The position numbers and the translations under genes were made by a program. Shown one piece after another: positions 41,326 through 52,247 of a DNA stretch of 64,000 nucleotides. The DNA is from Leifsonia soli (GTDB lineage: Bacteria; Actinomycetota; Actinomycetes; Actinomycetales; Microbacteriaceae). Numbering within the stretch: the stretch's first letter is position 1; every line of letters starts with the position of its first letter. The stretch covers positions 3,410,001 to 3,474,000 of the forward strand of contig NZ_JACCBJ010000001.1 of the NCBI RefSeq assembly GCF_013408745.1, given 5' to 3'. The notes under the pieces are model-generated. The model searched no databases. It saw nothing but the letters and a program-made list of their open reading frames with translations, and was not told the DNA's origin.

Positions 41326-42501
41326 TCACGACCGCTGGTGGCGCTCGAAGTACTCGAGCAGGTGGTGCGGCACGGGGGAGACGACTCGTGGCCGTGACCC
41401 GTCCCTGAGCGACTCAGCGGCGGTGATACCGGCGGCGATCGCTTGTCGTGCGGCGACCGGGGAGGTGTCGGTCGCAGATCCATGGCGGACGAACTCGAGG
41501 AATTCGTCCAGGGTGAGGGCGTCCGCGTCGCCGTGCCCGGTCTCGTCTCCGACGATCGGATACTCGATGTCGCCTCGGGCCGCATAGGCATGGCGGCGGT
41601 TCCAGACGCGCACGACGCCTCCGGCGGAGTCGCCGAAGTTCTCAGCGCGGCCTTCGGTGCCGATCACCGTGTAGTTGCGCCAGTAGTCGGGCGTGAAGTG
41701 ACACTGCTGGTAGGACGCGAGGACGCCGTTGTCGAGCCGCATGTTCATCATCGAGATGTCCTCGACGTCGACGAGCGGGTTGAGGTCGGTCTGCGCCAGC
41801 GGGGGCCAGTTGTCGTAGCTGAACCAGTCACCCAGCAACCGATCGCGATTGTCGCGTCGCGACTCCACCTGGCCGTAGACGGCGAGGTCGCCGATCGCGG
41901 AGACGTCGCGGGTGTACCCGCCGGCGATCCAGTGGATGACGTCGAGGTCGTGGGCGCCCTTCTGCAGCAGCAGACTGCCGACACGCGCACGCTCGGCGTG
42001 CCAGTCCTTGAAGTAGTAGTCGCCGCCGTTTCCGACGAAGTGACGGCACCAGATCGCCTTCACCTCGCCGATCTCACCTCGCCGGACGATGTCGCGCAGG
42101 GTGCGCACGACGTGCATGTGACGCATGTTGTGCCCGACGTACAGGCGGCTTCCGCTGTCGTACGCGGCCTGCAGCACGCGGTCGGCGTCGGCGATGGAGG
42201 TCGCCAGGGGCTTCTCGAGGTACACGGCGATGCCGGCAAGAAGCAAGCGCTCGGCCACATCCGCATGCGTGTCGTCCGGGGTGGTCACGATCGCGGCGTC
42301 CAGGCCCTGGGCGATGAACGCCTCGATGTCGCTCGCGAACTCGACGTGGTCGCCGAACAGGCTCCTCGCTCGCTCCGCGGCCTCGGGGCGCGGGTCGCAG
42401 GAGGCGACGAGACGGGCCGGCGTCGCCCGGTTCTCGACGTTCCGGGCGATCGCGGAGCGGGCTCCGATGCCGATGACGCCGACCCTCAGCGGGGATGTCA
42501 C
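41326..42501 (-). CDS. Gfo/Idh/MocA-family oxidoreductase
   Basis: About 391 residues: GVIGIGARSAIARNVE, VYLEKPLATS with the catalytic lysine, YVGHNMRHMH and LLQKGAHDLDVIHW. It resembles myo-inositol dehydrogenase-type or glycosidase-type members that remove groups by an oxidation-elimination mechanism, but no reaction can be assigned. GTG 42501 overlaps the stop of the ROK gene (GTGA). It is the first enzyme gene of the operon. Confidence 0.83.
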   Translation of the reverse strand: MTSPLRVGVIGIGARSAIARNVENRATPARLVASCDPRPEAAERARSLFGDHVEFASDIEAFIAQGLDAAIVTTPDDTHADVAERLLLAGIAVYLEKPLATSIADADRVLQAAYDSGSRLYVGHNMRHMHVVRTLRDIVRRGEIGEVKAIWCRHFVGNGGDYYFKDWHAERARVGSLLLQKGAHDLDVIHWIAGGYTRDVSAIGDLAVYGQVESRRDNRDRLLGDWFSYDNWPPLAQTDLNPLVDVEDISMMNMRLDNGVLASYQQCHFTPDYWRNYTVIGTEGRAENFGDSAGGVVRVWNRRHAYAARGDIEYPIVGDETGHGDADALTLDEFLEFVRHGSATDTSPVAARQAIAAGITAAESLRDGSRPRVVSPVPHHLLEYFERHQRS

Positions 42502-43655
42502 TGCTGGTCCTCGGGACACGTGACGGCCGGGATCGGAGCGCCGGGGATGCCGAACAGGGCCTCAGAGCCCTGGACGAACGCCATGGCGAGCGCGCCGAGG
42601 ACGATCCCGCGCGCGCCGAGCGGGGAGGGCGACACCGGGAAGTCCGTGGCGAGGGCGATCAGGTCGTCCAGCTCCTCCCGGAACCATTCGACGGCGACCC
42701 CGCCGCCCTCTGCGAGCAGTCCGCCGACCACGACCATGTCGGGGTCCATCGTGAGTGCGACCGTCGCGAGGGTCGGCGCGATGTCACGAACGAACGTGCG
42801 CACCTCGTCGCGCGCCGCGGCGTCGCCGGCGACGGCGGAGGCGATCCGCTCCGAACCGTCACCGGTCGACCACACCGGTGCGCTGCCTTCCGTGCGTGAC
42901 GACCAGCGCATCCCGCGGCGGCTGCCGACCTCTCCCGCGCTGCGGTGCTGGCCGTGGAAGATCTCGCGATCCAGGGTGAGCGCAAGGGTCACCCAGGTGC
43001 CGACGTGCAGGAACACGATGCTCGCGGCCTCCTGGGCGGCGCCGAAGTGATGTTCGGCGTACGCGCGCAGCTTGACGTCGTTCTCGGCCGTGGTGAGGCA
43101 GCCGAAGCGCTCGGCGAGCTGGGCCGCGATGGCGCGGCCGCTCCACGAGGGCACCACCGTGCTCTGGGTGATGGTCCCGGCCTCGTCCACGATGCCCGAA
43201 GCTCCGACGCCGAGCGAGCGGAGGCGCTCACGCGGCATGCCGGTGCTCCTCAGAGCCTCGTCGAGGAGGCTCGCGACGAGCTCGAAGCGGTCATCGCCCT
43301 CCACCGCCGAGTCGATGGCGATGGCGCGCTCCGCCACGATGCGCCCGGACAGGTCGGCCAGAACGACGCGGGCTTCGCGGGGCCCCGCGTCGAGGCCGGC
43401 GACCAGTCCGCTCTCGGCGACGAACCCGAACCGCCGCGCTGGGCGGCCCCCGGCCGCGCCGACACCCTCCACGGGAGCATCGGCCACGAGTCCGCGGGCG
43501 GCGAAGTCGGCCAGAACCGCCTCGATCGTCGGGCGCGAGAGACCTGTCCGCTGCGCGACGTCCGTCACGCTGAGCGGGCGATCGGCCACGCGAAGCGATT
43601 GCAGACAGCTCAGCGCGTTCGCTTCGCGGATGTCCGACGGACCGATTGCTGCCAT
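42498..43655 (-). CDS. ROK-family transcriptional regulator
   Basis: 385 residues: an N-terminal winged HTH (SVTDVAQRTGLSRPTIEAVL) fused to a ROK sugar-kinase-like domain (GLDAGPREARVVLADLSG; GVGASGIVDEAG). The kinase-domain zinc signature CxCGxxGC is absent (SRRGMRWSS stands in that position), so it is a regulator without clear zinc binding rather than a kinase. It heads the operon and probably represses it until a sugar binds. Confidence 0.83.
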   Translation of the reverse strand: MAAIGPSDIREANALSCLQSLRVADRPLSVTDVAQRTGLSRPTIEAVLADFAARGLVADAPVEGVGAAGGRPARRFGFVAESGLVAGLDAGPREARVVLADLSGRIVAERAIAIDSAVEGDDRFELVASLLDEALRSTGMPRERLRSLGVGASGIVDEAGTITQSTVVPSWSGRAIAAQLAERFGCLTTAENDVKLRAYAEHHFGAAQEAASIVFLHVGTWVTLALTLDREIFHGQHRSAGEVGSRRGMRWSSRTEGSAPVWSTGDGSERIASAVAGDAAARDEVRTFVRDIAPTLATVALTMDPDMVVVGGLLAEGGGVAVEWFREELDDLIALATDFPVSPSPLGARGIVLGALAMAFVQGSEALFGIPGAPIPAVTCPEDQQ

Positions 43656-43691
43656 AGCGGGTCTCCTCCCTTGGATGGCGTAATGCTACCA

Positions 43692-43703
43692 GGTTACGAA
43701 ACC
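43692..43703. promoter_or_regulatory. Possible operator upstream of the ROK operon
   Basis: GGTTACGAAACC is an imperfect 12-bp palindrome (five of six pairs) 37 bases before the ROK start, in the only long non-coding gap near the operon head. It is a candidate autoregulatory site only. Confidence 0.3.
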
Positions 43704-43786
43704 TCCTATTACAACCGCATGAACGCGCATTTCCATCACGTAACGAACGCTGGCGCGGCCGGAGCCGCGGATCGCTCCGCTGACGT

Positions 43787-44254
43787 TCAGGCGAGTGCGG
43801 CGACCACGAAGAGGGCGAACGACACGGCTGCCGCCCCGGAGCGGACGGTGTCGATCGTCTCCCAGCGCTGGACGGTGCGGCGCCAGTCGGCGGGCGGGGC
43901 GGAAGCATCCCAACGGTCGACGGCCATGTTGATCGGCACGGTGCCGAGGAACGAGGCGAGGAGGAAGGCGACAAGCGCGGCGAGGCCGGCGATGCTCCAC
44001 CCGAAGGAGGCGGTGGATGCGCCGGCGGGCGGTGCAGCGACGACGACGGCCGCCGACGCGAGCACTGTCGGGAGCATCAGGATCGGGACGACCACTTTCA
44101 GCCTCTTCACCAAGGCGATGCGGGTGGCGACGTGCGCGCCGTCCGGCAGTGAGCGCAGCGCCGGCTGCACTCCGTACCTCACCAGCAGCTCCTCGCCCGC
44201 GAGCACGCCGATGAGGAGGAGCTGAACCGCTTGGAGGATCGCGAAGAGTGGCAT
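43787..44254 (-). CDS. DUF1772-like membrane protein
   Basis: 155 residues with four hydrophobic helices. It opens with the family pattern LIGVLAGEELLVRYGVQPAL and contains VPINMAVDRWD and WETIDTVRSGAA, which match DUF1772 (anthrone-oxygenase-like) proteins. Function in bacteria is unknown. It is divergent from the TetR gene, with an 18-bp palindrome between, so it is probably the TetR target. Confidence 0.75.
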   Translation of the reverse strand: MPLFAILQAVQLLLIGVLAGEELLVRYGVQPALRSLPDGAHVATRIALVKRLKVVVPILMLPTVLASAAVVVAAPPAGASTASFGWSIAGLAALVAFLLASFLGTVPINMAVDRWDASAPPADWRRTVQRWETIDTVRSGAAAVSFALFVVAALA

Positions 44255-44267
44255 GGTCGTAGCCTAC

Positions 44268-44285
44268 CTACCTACCGGTAGGTAG
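44268..44285. promoter_or_regulatory. Perfect 18-bp TetR operator
   Basis: CTACCTACC and GGTAGGTAG abut with no spacer between the divergent DUF1772 and TetR genes, 23 bases before the TetR start. The flanking bases continue the CTAC repeat on the left. Confidence 0.78.
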
Positions 44286-44308
44286 ATTCGTCCAGCTATG
44301 CTGGTGGC

Positions 44309-44935
44309 ATGGCCCGCCGACCGAACCCGACACCTTCCACGTCCTCCGCGCGGACGGGGGCGGAGACACGCGCGGAGGCGCAACGCGTCGCGCTGGCGCT
44401 CTTCAGCGAGCAGGGATACGAGGCGACGAGCATGCAGCAGATCGCGGATGCGCTGGGGATCCGGAAGGCGTCGCTCTACTACCACTTCGCCGGCAAAGAG
44501 GAGATCGTGCGCAGCCTCCTCGCCGACCGCGGCGACGAGGCTGGCGAGCTGGCGGCGTGGGTCGAGGAGCAGAAGCCGTCCGCGGGCTTGGCGCGGGAGA
44601 CCGTGGTGCGATGGATCGACGCGCAGCCTGCCGACAAACTCCGCGGGCTCCGCCTGCTCGCCGCCAACCCTCTGCTGGTCCGGGCCGTCTCCGCACGCTC
44701 GGGGGTCGACGTGGGCGCGAGTCTCGAGCGGGTGCTCGACGCTCTGGTCGCGCGGATGCCTCCGGTCGGAGTCGCCGCGACGGCGCGGCGCCGGATCCTG
44801 CTGCGAATGGCCTTCGGCAGCCTCCCGGCGGCACTCGCCTCGGCGGCCGACGTTCCGGGCGCGACGGAAGCGGATGCGATCGCGGCGGCCCGATCTGCTG
44901 CGCTCGCCCTGGCCGAAGCGGCCGATTCGGCCTGA
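44309..44935 (+). CDS. TetR-family regulator
   Basis: 208 residues with HTH QIADALGIRKASLYYHFAGK at about residues 44-63 and an alanine-rich C-terminal domain. ATG 44309. It should repress itself and the divergent DUF1772 gene by the 18-bp palindrome. Confidence 0.85.
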   Translation: MARRPNPTPSTSSARTGAETRAEAQRVALALFSEQGYEATSMQQIADALGIRKASLYYHFAGKEEIVRSLLADRGDEAGELAAWVEEQKPSAGLARETVVRWIDAQPADKLRGLRLLAANPLLVRAVSARSGVDVGASLERVLDALVARMPPVGVAATARRRILLRMAFGSLPAALASAADVPGATEADAIAAARSAALALAEAADSA

Positions 44936-44990
44936 TTCGCGGTGACCGGCTCCTGCTGCCCGACCGGATCGTCTGCGCAGGCCGGCGCCG

Positions 44991-47295
<2,305 letters not shown>

Positions 47296-47336
47296 TCGCG
47301 CCCGATGCCGCCCGCAGTGCCTTCGGCAGCGGCGGG

Positions 47337-48452
47337 TCAGGCCGGGGTGCGAGGAAGCACGAGGTGGATGTGGAAGCCGCCCTCGGTGGCGCCGGAGGAG
47401 AGCGATCCGCCGAGCAGCTCCGCTCGCTCGCGCAGCCCGATCAGCCCCAGCCGGGAACTCGGGAGCAGGAGGGGCGGTTCCGTGGCTCTGCCGTTGACGA
47501 CCGTCACTCCGTAGGAGGTCTCGTTACTCCAGAGGTGCACGGAGACGGGGGCGCCAGGCGCATGCTTGCGGGCGTTCGTGAGCGCTTCCTGCACGGTCCG
47601 GTAGATCGCCCGCTGACTGGATGACCCCAGGTCGTCCGGGAGCTCCCCGCTGAAGGTGACGGGCAGGCCGCTCGCAGCGATCAGGCCGGGCAGGTCCGCC
47701 ACGGTCGGTTGCGGCGCGAGGCCGGGGCTCTCCGTTCCGGCGGCGCGCAGCAGGGTGACCATCGACCGCAGCTCGTCGAGAGTGGTCGAGCTCAGGGCGC
47801 GGATCGACGCGGCCGCGCCCCGGGTCTCCTCATCGGGGGCCGTGACCTGGAGGGCGCCGGCCTGCACGGCGATCAAGCTCACCTGGTGCGAAACGACATC
47901 GTGCATCTCGCGGGCCAGCTGGTTCCGCTCACGGGCGAGCAGGCTCTGGGCGTACAGTTCGCGCTCGTGACGTTTGGTCGCCTCGATCTCGTCGATCCGG
48001 GCACGGAGGTCTGCGGCGATCTGCACGAGCTGCCCCAGCAGGATGGGCGCTGCCGCTGTTGCCAGCTGGTAGACGAAGGTGACGAACGTCCAGTTCTGAT
48101 TCGCGACGAGCTGGTCCGTGATGGGCCAGCCGATCGCCTCGGCGGCGGCGAAGAGCCCGCCGCAGACGACGAGGAGCCAGCGGTTCCGGGTGCGGACCGA
48201 GAGCGCGAACAGCGCGATCACCGGGGCGGCGAGGATGTTCGCGACGAGTGCAGCGGGGAGGGTCAGGAGGAAGGCGACGAGCGGCCAGCGCCGCCGGATC
48301 AGCATCGCGGCGGAGGCGACGACGCAGGTGACGACGGTGGCCGCATCCGGCTCGCCGTTGTAGAGGAACGCGTCGATCGCCGCGACCGCGACGGCGAGCA
48401 GGTCCGTCAGCCAGGCCGGGATGCGTCTCCAGACCGCGGCGACCCGGTTCAC
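47337..48452 (-). CDS. NarL-type sensor histidine kinase
   Basis: 371 residues. The N-terminal half has about five to six hydrophobic helices with no large extracellular loop, followed by a coiled-coil stretch, the HisKA_3 box REMHDVVSHQVSLIAV, and an HATPase with NARKHAPG (N box) and LGLIGLRERAELLGG (G box). GTG 48452 overlaps the regulator stop (GTGA). Sensor of this short-loop kind often detects membrane or cell-wall stress. It phosphorylates the adjacent regulator. Confidence 0.87.
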   Translation of the reverse strand: MNRVAAVWRRIPAWLTDLLAVAVAAIDAFLYNGEPDAATVVTCVVASAAMLIRRRWPLVAFLLTLPAALVANILAAPVIALFALSVRTRNRWLLVVCGGLFAAAEAIGWPITDQLVANQNWTFVTFVYQLATAAAPILLGQLVQIAADLRARIDEIEATKRHERELYAQSLLARERNQLAREMHDVVSHQVSLIAVQAGALQVTAPDEETRGAAASIRALSSTTLDELRSMVTLLRAAGTESPGLAPQPTVADLPGLIAASGLPVTFSGELPDDLGSSSQRAIYRTVQEALTNARKHAPGAPVSVHLWSNETSYGVTVVNGRATEPPLLLPSSRLGLIGLRERAELLGGSLSSGATEGGFHIHLVLPRTPA

Positions 48453-49111
48453 GATCCCGCCGGCCGCTCTGTCAACAGGCCGGCGCGCTGTGCAGCCAGG
48501 GCGGCCTGCACCCGGCTGCCCACCCCGAGCTTGCCCAGGATGGCGCTGACATGGTCCTTGACGGTGCCGGCGCCCAGGTACAGGCGGGAACCGATCTCGG
48601 CGTTGGAGAGGCCCTCTGCGACGAGGATGAGCACCTGACGCTCGCGTTCGGTCAGGGAGGGGATCCGGTCGGCGGCGGCGTCCGACGTCTGACCGGCTCC
48701 CGGGTTCGCGGTCAGGAGCGTGAGCGAGGCACGAGGCGAGAGCACGACGGCTCCGGCGGCCAGCGCGCGAACGTACTGGGTGAGTTGCTCGGGCTCGGTG
48801 TCTTTGAGGAGGAAGCCGGACGCGCCTGCGCTGAGCGCCGACATGATGTACTCGTCCGCGTCGAACGTGGTCAGCATCGCGATCGCCGGGCGCTCCGCCA
48901 GCGTGACGACGACGTTGAGGAGTGTGAGCCCGTCCACCTGCGGCATGCGGATGTCGAGGAGCAGCACGTCGGGTTTCGTGTCCTTGATGACATCGAGTGC
49001 CTCGATCCCGGAGGCCGTCCCCACGACCTCGATGTCGTCGGCGGCGTTCAGGATCATCGAGAAGCCGCTGCGCACCAGGGCCTCGTCGTCCACGACCACG
49101 ACACGGATCAT
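48449..49111 (-). CDS. NarL/LuxR-type response regulator
   Basis: 220 residues: a receiver domain with phosphoacceptor Asp53 (LLLDIRMP), acidic DDE at residues 8-10 and Lys in LLKDT, then a LuxR HTH (LTERERQVLILVAEGLSNAE). ATG 49111 has GAGGAGG upstream. It forms a two-component pair with the downstream kinase and is divergent from the MprF-like gene, the most likely target. Confidence 0.88.
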   Translation of the reverse strand: MIRVVVVDDEALVRSGFSMILNAADDIEVVGTASGIEALDVIKDTKPDVLLLDIRMPQVDGLTLLNVVVTLAERPAIAMLTTFDADEYIMSALSAGASGFLLKDTEPEQLTQYVRALAAGAVVLSPRASLTLLTANPGAGQTSDAAADRIPSLTERERQVLILVAEGLSNAEIGSRLYLGAGTVKDHVSAILGKLGVGSRVQAALAAQRAGLLTERPAGS

Positions 49112-49277
49112 CTCGGCCCTCCTCACCCTCATGACGACCGTAGGGCAGAAGACACGACGGAGGGGGCAGGTGCGGGGGATCGCCGCCGAACGAGGGGGGA
49201 CATACCCGCCGGTCGGCGGATGCGATGGGTCCGATCGGCTGACGCGCCGGCGGTCCTCGGTGCGATGGGATGAGCCC

Positions 49278-51254
49278 ATGCGCCACATACTCGTCCGAAT
49301 CCTGCGTGCCGCCGCCCGGCACCCGTTGGCCCTGATCGTCGCCGGGGGAGCAGCGGGAGCGGGGCTCGCCCACCTCGCCTGGGCAGGCGAAGTCGAGTTC
49401 GACGGCGCCGTGTTCAGCATCCTCTCCTGGCTGCTCCTCATCGCTGCCATCGCCGTCGCGGAGCGGACGTTCGGGTCCTGGCGGACGGCCATGATCGGAT
49501 CTCTGGCCACCGTCGTCGGGGTCGTCGTCGCCTGGGCTCTGCTGTCGGCGGGCGCGGCACTGGGCGAGCCGCTCTCCCAGGAGGCGCTGCGCTACCAGGG
49601 ATGGACGCCGTCGGTCACCAGCGCGGCCCTCCTCGTGGCGGTGACGGGCAGGTTGCGACCGGCGAGCCGGCGCAGTGTGCGGTGGGCCGTCGGCACCGCC
49701 GTCGTCGCGATCCTCCTGATCTCGGGTCACGCGTCCGATGTGGCCCGCGGGATCGCGGCGCTCGCCGGCATGGCCGCGGGGGCGGTCGGCCGTGGCGCCC
49801 TGCCCGGCGGATCGTTGCGCCCGAGCGGCCGGACCCAGTGGCGGAACGTCCTCGCGTCGACGCTCGCCGTCGTCGCGTGCGCCGTCGCGACGGCCTCGGT
49901 CACGCCGAACGCGACCGGCGTCCTGGCCTGGGCGGGGGCGGCCATCGATCCCGGACTCGCACCCGCGACCGCTCTCCTTCTCGTGATCGGAGCGGCACTC
50001 ATCGTCTCCGGCCGATCGATCGGACTGCTGATCGGAGGGGGGACGCTCATCGCCGTCGCCGCCGTGGTGGCCACCGATCTCGTGATCGTCCCGATGATCT
50101 CCGGCGAGCTGGTCTGGACGGGTTCTGCCGGAGCGGATATCGAGTGGCAGCTTCTCGCGATCGTCTCCGGAGCCGCTCCGGCGCTCGCCGCCGTCGTGCT
50201 GATCATCGGCGCACGAACGGTGCTGAGGCGTCCTGCCGCCGAACCGTCGGGGCTCGACCGGGAGCACCTCGTCCACGTGCTCGGGGAGCACGGAGACGGC
50301 GCCTTCGCGCACATGGCCACCTGGCAGGGCAACTCGCTGTGGTTCGGGCCGGACGGGTCGGCCGTCGCCTACCGGGTGCGCGACGGCGTGGCCTTCACCG
50401 TCGGCGACCCCATCGCGGAACGGCCCGCCGAGATCGTGCATGCGTTCGCCGGATTCTGCGACGAGCGCGGCTGGACCGCAGCGTTCTACAGCGTCCACGA
50501 TGAGACCGCGACCGCCCTCGACCGGGCCGGATGGGTTCGAACGCCGGTCGGGACCGAGGCGGTCGTCTCCACCGCGGATTTCTCACTCTCCGGAAAGCGA
50601 CGGCAAGACCTGCGGACGGCCGTCAATCGCGCAGGCCGTGAGGGCCTCTCGGCGGTGTGGACCACCTACGAGGACCTGACCAGGGAGACGCGGGCGCAGG
50701 TCGACGCGTTGTGCGCCGCGTGGGCGTCGGAGAAGCGCCTGCCGGAGATGGGCTTCACGCTGGGGGGACTCCCCGAGATGGCCGACCCCGCTGTGCGGCT
50801 GATGCTCGCAGTCGCACCCGACGGGCACGTGCACGCGGTCACGAGCTGGCTCCCTCGGCGCCGTGGCGGACGGGTGGTGGGCTGGACCCTCGACGTGATG
50901 CGACGCTCGCACGCGGCGATGCCGGGAGCGATCGAGTTCGCGATCGTCTGCGTCATCCGGCGCATGGCCGAGGAGGGGATCGCAACGGTCAGCCTCTCGG
51001 GCACTCCGCTGGCCGCCCACGGCGGGACGACGCCGGGAGCGCTGTCCCGGCGGCTGATGCGCTGGGTCGAGCCGGCATACGGCTTCGCCTCCCTCGAACG
51101 GTTCAAGGCGAAGTTCGGCGGCAGTCCCGAACCGCTCTGGATGTGCTACCCGCAGCCGATCCAGGCCGGGCGGATCGCGCGCGCCCTGGTGCGCGTCTAC
51201 GTTCCCGATCTCCGGATGCGTGCTGTCGTCGGCGCACTCCGCGGATCGTCATGA
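49278..51254 (+). CDS. MprF-like DUF2156 protein (phosphatidylglycerol lysyltransferase type)
   Basis: 658 residues. The first 330 form about eight membrane helices (integral flippase-like part), and the C-terminal 320 are a soluble DUF2156/GNAT-like domain: WQGNSLWFGPDG, FTVGDPIAE, the RRQDLRTAVNRAGREGL region and SRRLMRWVEPAYGFASLERFKAKFG near the end. Such proteins add lysine from Lys-tRNA to phosphatidylglycerol and lower the membrane charge, giving resistance to cationic peptides. Lysine versus another amino acid is not determined. ATG 49278. It is divergent from the two-component system. Confidence 0.8.
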   Translation: MRHILVRILRAAARHPLALIVAGGAAGAGLAHLAWAGEVEFDGAVFSILSWLLLIAAIAVAERTFGSWRTAMIGSLATVVGVVVAWALLSAGAALGEPLSQEALRYQGWTPSVTSAALLVAVTGRLRPASRRSVRWAVGTAVVAILLISGHASDVARGIAALAGMAAGAVGRGALPGGSLRPSGRTQWRNVLASTLAVVACAVATASVTPNATGVLAWAGAAIDPGLAPATALLLVIGAALIVSGRSIGLLIGGGTLIAVAAVVATDLVIVPMISGELVWTGSAGADIEWQLLAIVSGAAPALAAVVLIIGARTVLRRPAAEPSGLDREHLVHVLGEHGDGAFAHMATWQGNSLWFGPDGSAVAYRVRDGVAFTVGDPIAERPAEIVHAFAGFCDERGWTAAFYSVHDETATALDRAGWVRTPVGTEAVVSTADFSLSGKRRQDLRTAVNRAGREGLSAVWTTYEDLTRETRAQVDALCAAWASEKRLPEMGFTLGGLPEMADPAVRLMLAVAPDGHVHAVTSWLPRRRGGRVVGWTLDVMRRSHAAMPGAIEFAIVCVIRRMAEEGIATVSLSGTPLAAHGGTTPGALSRRLMRWVEPAYGFASLERFKAKFGGSPEPLWMCYPQPIQAGRIARALVRVYVPDLRMRAVVGALRGSS

Positions 51255-51826
51255 GACGGGGCGGAGGAGGCATCCGGTCACGCCGACCACACCACCGACG
51301 TGCACGTCGGCTGCGTGCGGCGGCAGCGGGCATCGGGCTGCTCGCTGTGCTGAGCGGTTGCTCCTTCGCCCCTTCGCCGGCGGATGAGCAGTCGGCGCGC
51401 CCCCTCGCCCTCCCGGTTCTCACCGTCGAGCATCAGCGCATCCAGCCGGCCGAGATGATCTATCGCTCGGGCACCACCACTCGACGGCACTCCTCTCCCC
51501 GTACCGCGCCGCCGGCGGTCCCGGTGACCCCGCGACGGGACCTGCGCATCCGGCTGGTCGGCCGCTATCCGGTCCGCGTCCTCCGGGTGGGGGCGTTCGC
51601 GCGCGTCGATGCGCACGACGCTCCGGTCGACGGCGGCGACCAGTACGACTGCCTGGCCGACTCGCCCTGCCGCGCCCATGTCCGAGCGGGGAGCCTCGTG
51701 CTCCGGGTGCCGCTGCTCTCGCCCGTGCGTCTGGTGATCGTGCGGGAGGTGTGCGATCTCGAGGGCGGAGGAACCCTCGAGGTGGTGTGGCGGTTCCTCC
51801 GCGGTGAGGCGACGGCCGGCTCCTGA
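51251..51826 (+). CDS. Putative lipoprotein coupled to the MprF-like gene
   Basis: 191 residues. A very basic N-terminus precedes a hydrophobic stretch and lipobox LLAVLSGCSF. The mature part is unlike known families, with one Cys pair in DQYDCLADSPCRAHV. ATG 51251 overlaps the stop of the MprF-like gene, so the two are made together and the protein may act at the outer membrane face with it. No function can be read from sequence. Confidence 0.6.
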   Translation: MRRGGGGIRSRRPHHRRARRLRAAAAGIGLLAVLSGCSFAPSPADEQSARPLALPVLTVEHQRIQPAEMIYRSGTTTRRHSSPRTAPPAVPVTPRRDLRIRLVGRYPVRVLRVGAFARVDAHDAPVDGGDQYDCLADSPCRAHVRAGSLVLRVPLLSPVRLVIVREVCDLEGGGTLEVVWRFLRGEATAGS

Positions 51827-51935
51827 CGCGACCCACGAGCGAGGCTGTGTGGGGGCGGCTGCCAGGCTTCCCGCGCAATACGGCCAGCACGACCGACGCA
51901 GTCCCCGCCCGGCGCCCGCCTGATACGTTCCGCTC

Positions 51936-52112
51936 ATGGACGAGCCGGAACTGCTGCTGCCCGAGAAGGCGGCGGCGTACCTGGGCATCCCCGAGCTGAC
52001 CCTGCATCAGCTGATCGCCGCCGGGACGATCCGGACGGTCTTCTACCGGGGCGTCGCCCGCGTGGCGGTGTACGAGCTCAATCGCTATCTCGCGCACCAG
52101 CCTGCGAACTGA
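51936..52112 (+). CDS. Excisionase-like small HTH protein
   Basis: 58 residues: MDEPELLLPEKAAAYLGIPE, TLHQLIAAGTIRTVFYRG and VAVYELNRYLAHQ. This is the MerR-like winged HTH of the excisionase (Xis)/helix_turn_helix_17 family, with the AAYLGI recognition-helix start. Here it looks like a stand-alone DNA-binding protein; no integrase is near. The 110 bases upstream carry no other gene. It could be a regulator for the neighbouring genes or a leftover of a mobile element. Confidence 0.65.
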   Translation: MDEPELLLPEKAAAYLGIPELTLHQLIAAGTIRTVFYRGVARVAVYELNRYLAHQPAN

Positions 52113-52212
52113 CCGCCGACGGAAGTCGGCGACCCCATTCCCTCCCGGCCCCATTCCCTCCCCTCTGAGAGCGCGTACCGTCGCTCGGGCTGACCGCAGC
52201 ACTGCACTCAGT

Positions 52213-52239
52213 GGGGGGCCGGTGCGAGGCCGGCCCCCC
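52213..52239 (-). terminator. Strong hairpin after the GH30 gene
   Basis: A perfect 10-bp stem (GGGGGGCCGG and CCGGCCCCCC) with a seven-base loop, nine bases beyond the end of the minus-strand GH30 gene. Confidence 0.7.
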
Positions 52240-52247
52240 AGAGGTGG

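Noticed and set aside
42498..43655. Glucokinase activity for the ROK protein
   Set aside because: It has an N-terminal HTH, and the zinc cysteine cluster of ROK kinases is missing, so a regulator is the better call.
48720..49277. A longer MprF-like protein starting at 48720
   Set aside because: The extension runs antisense through the response regulator gene. The hydrophobic N-terminus begins properly at ATG 49278.
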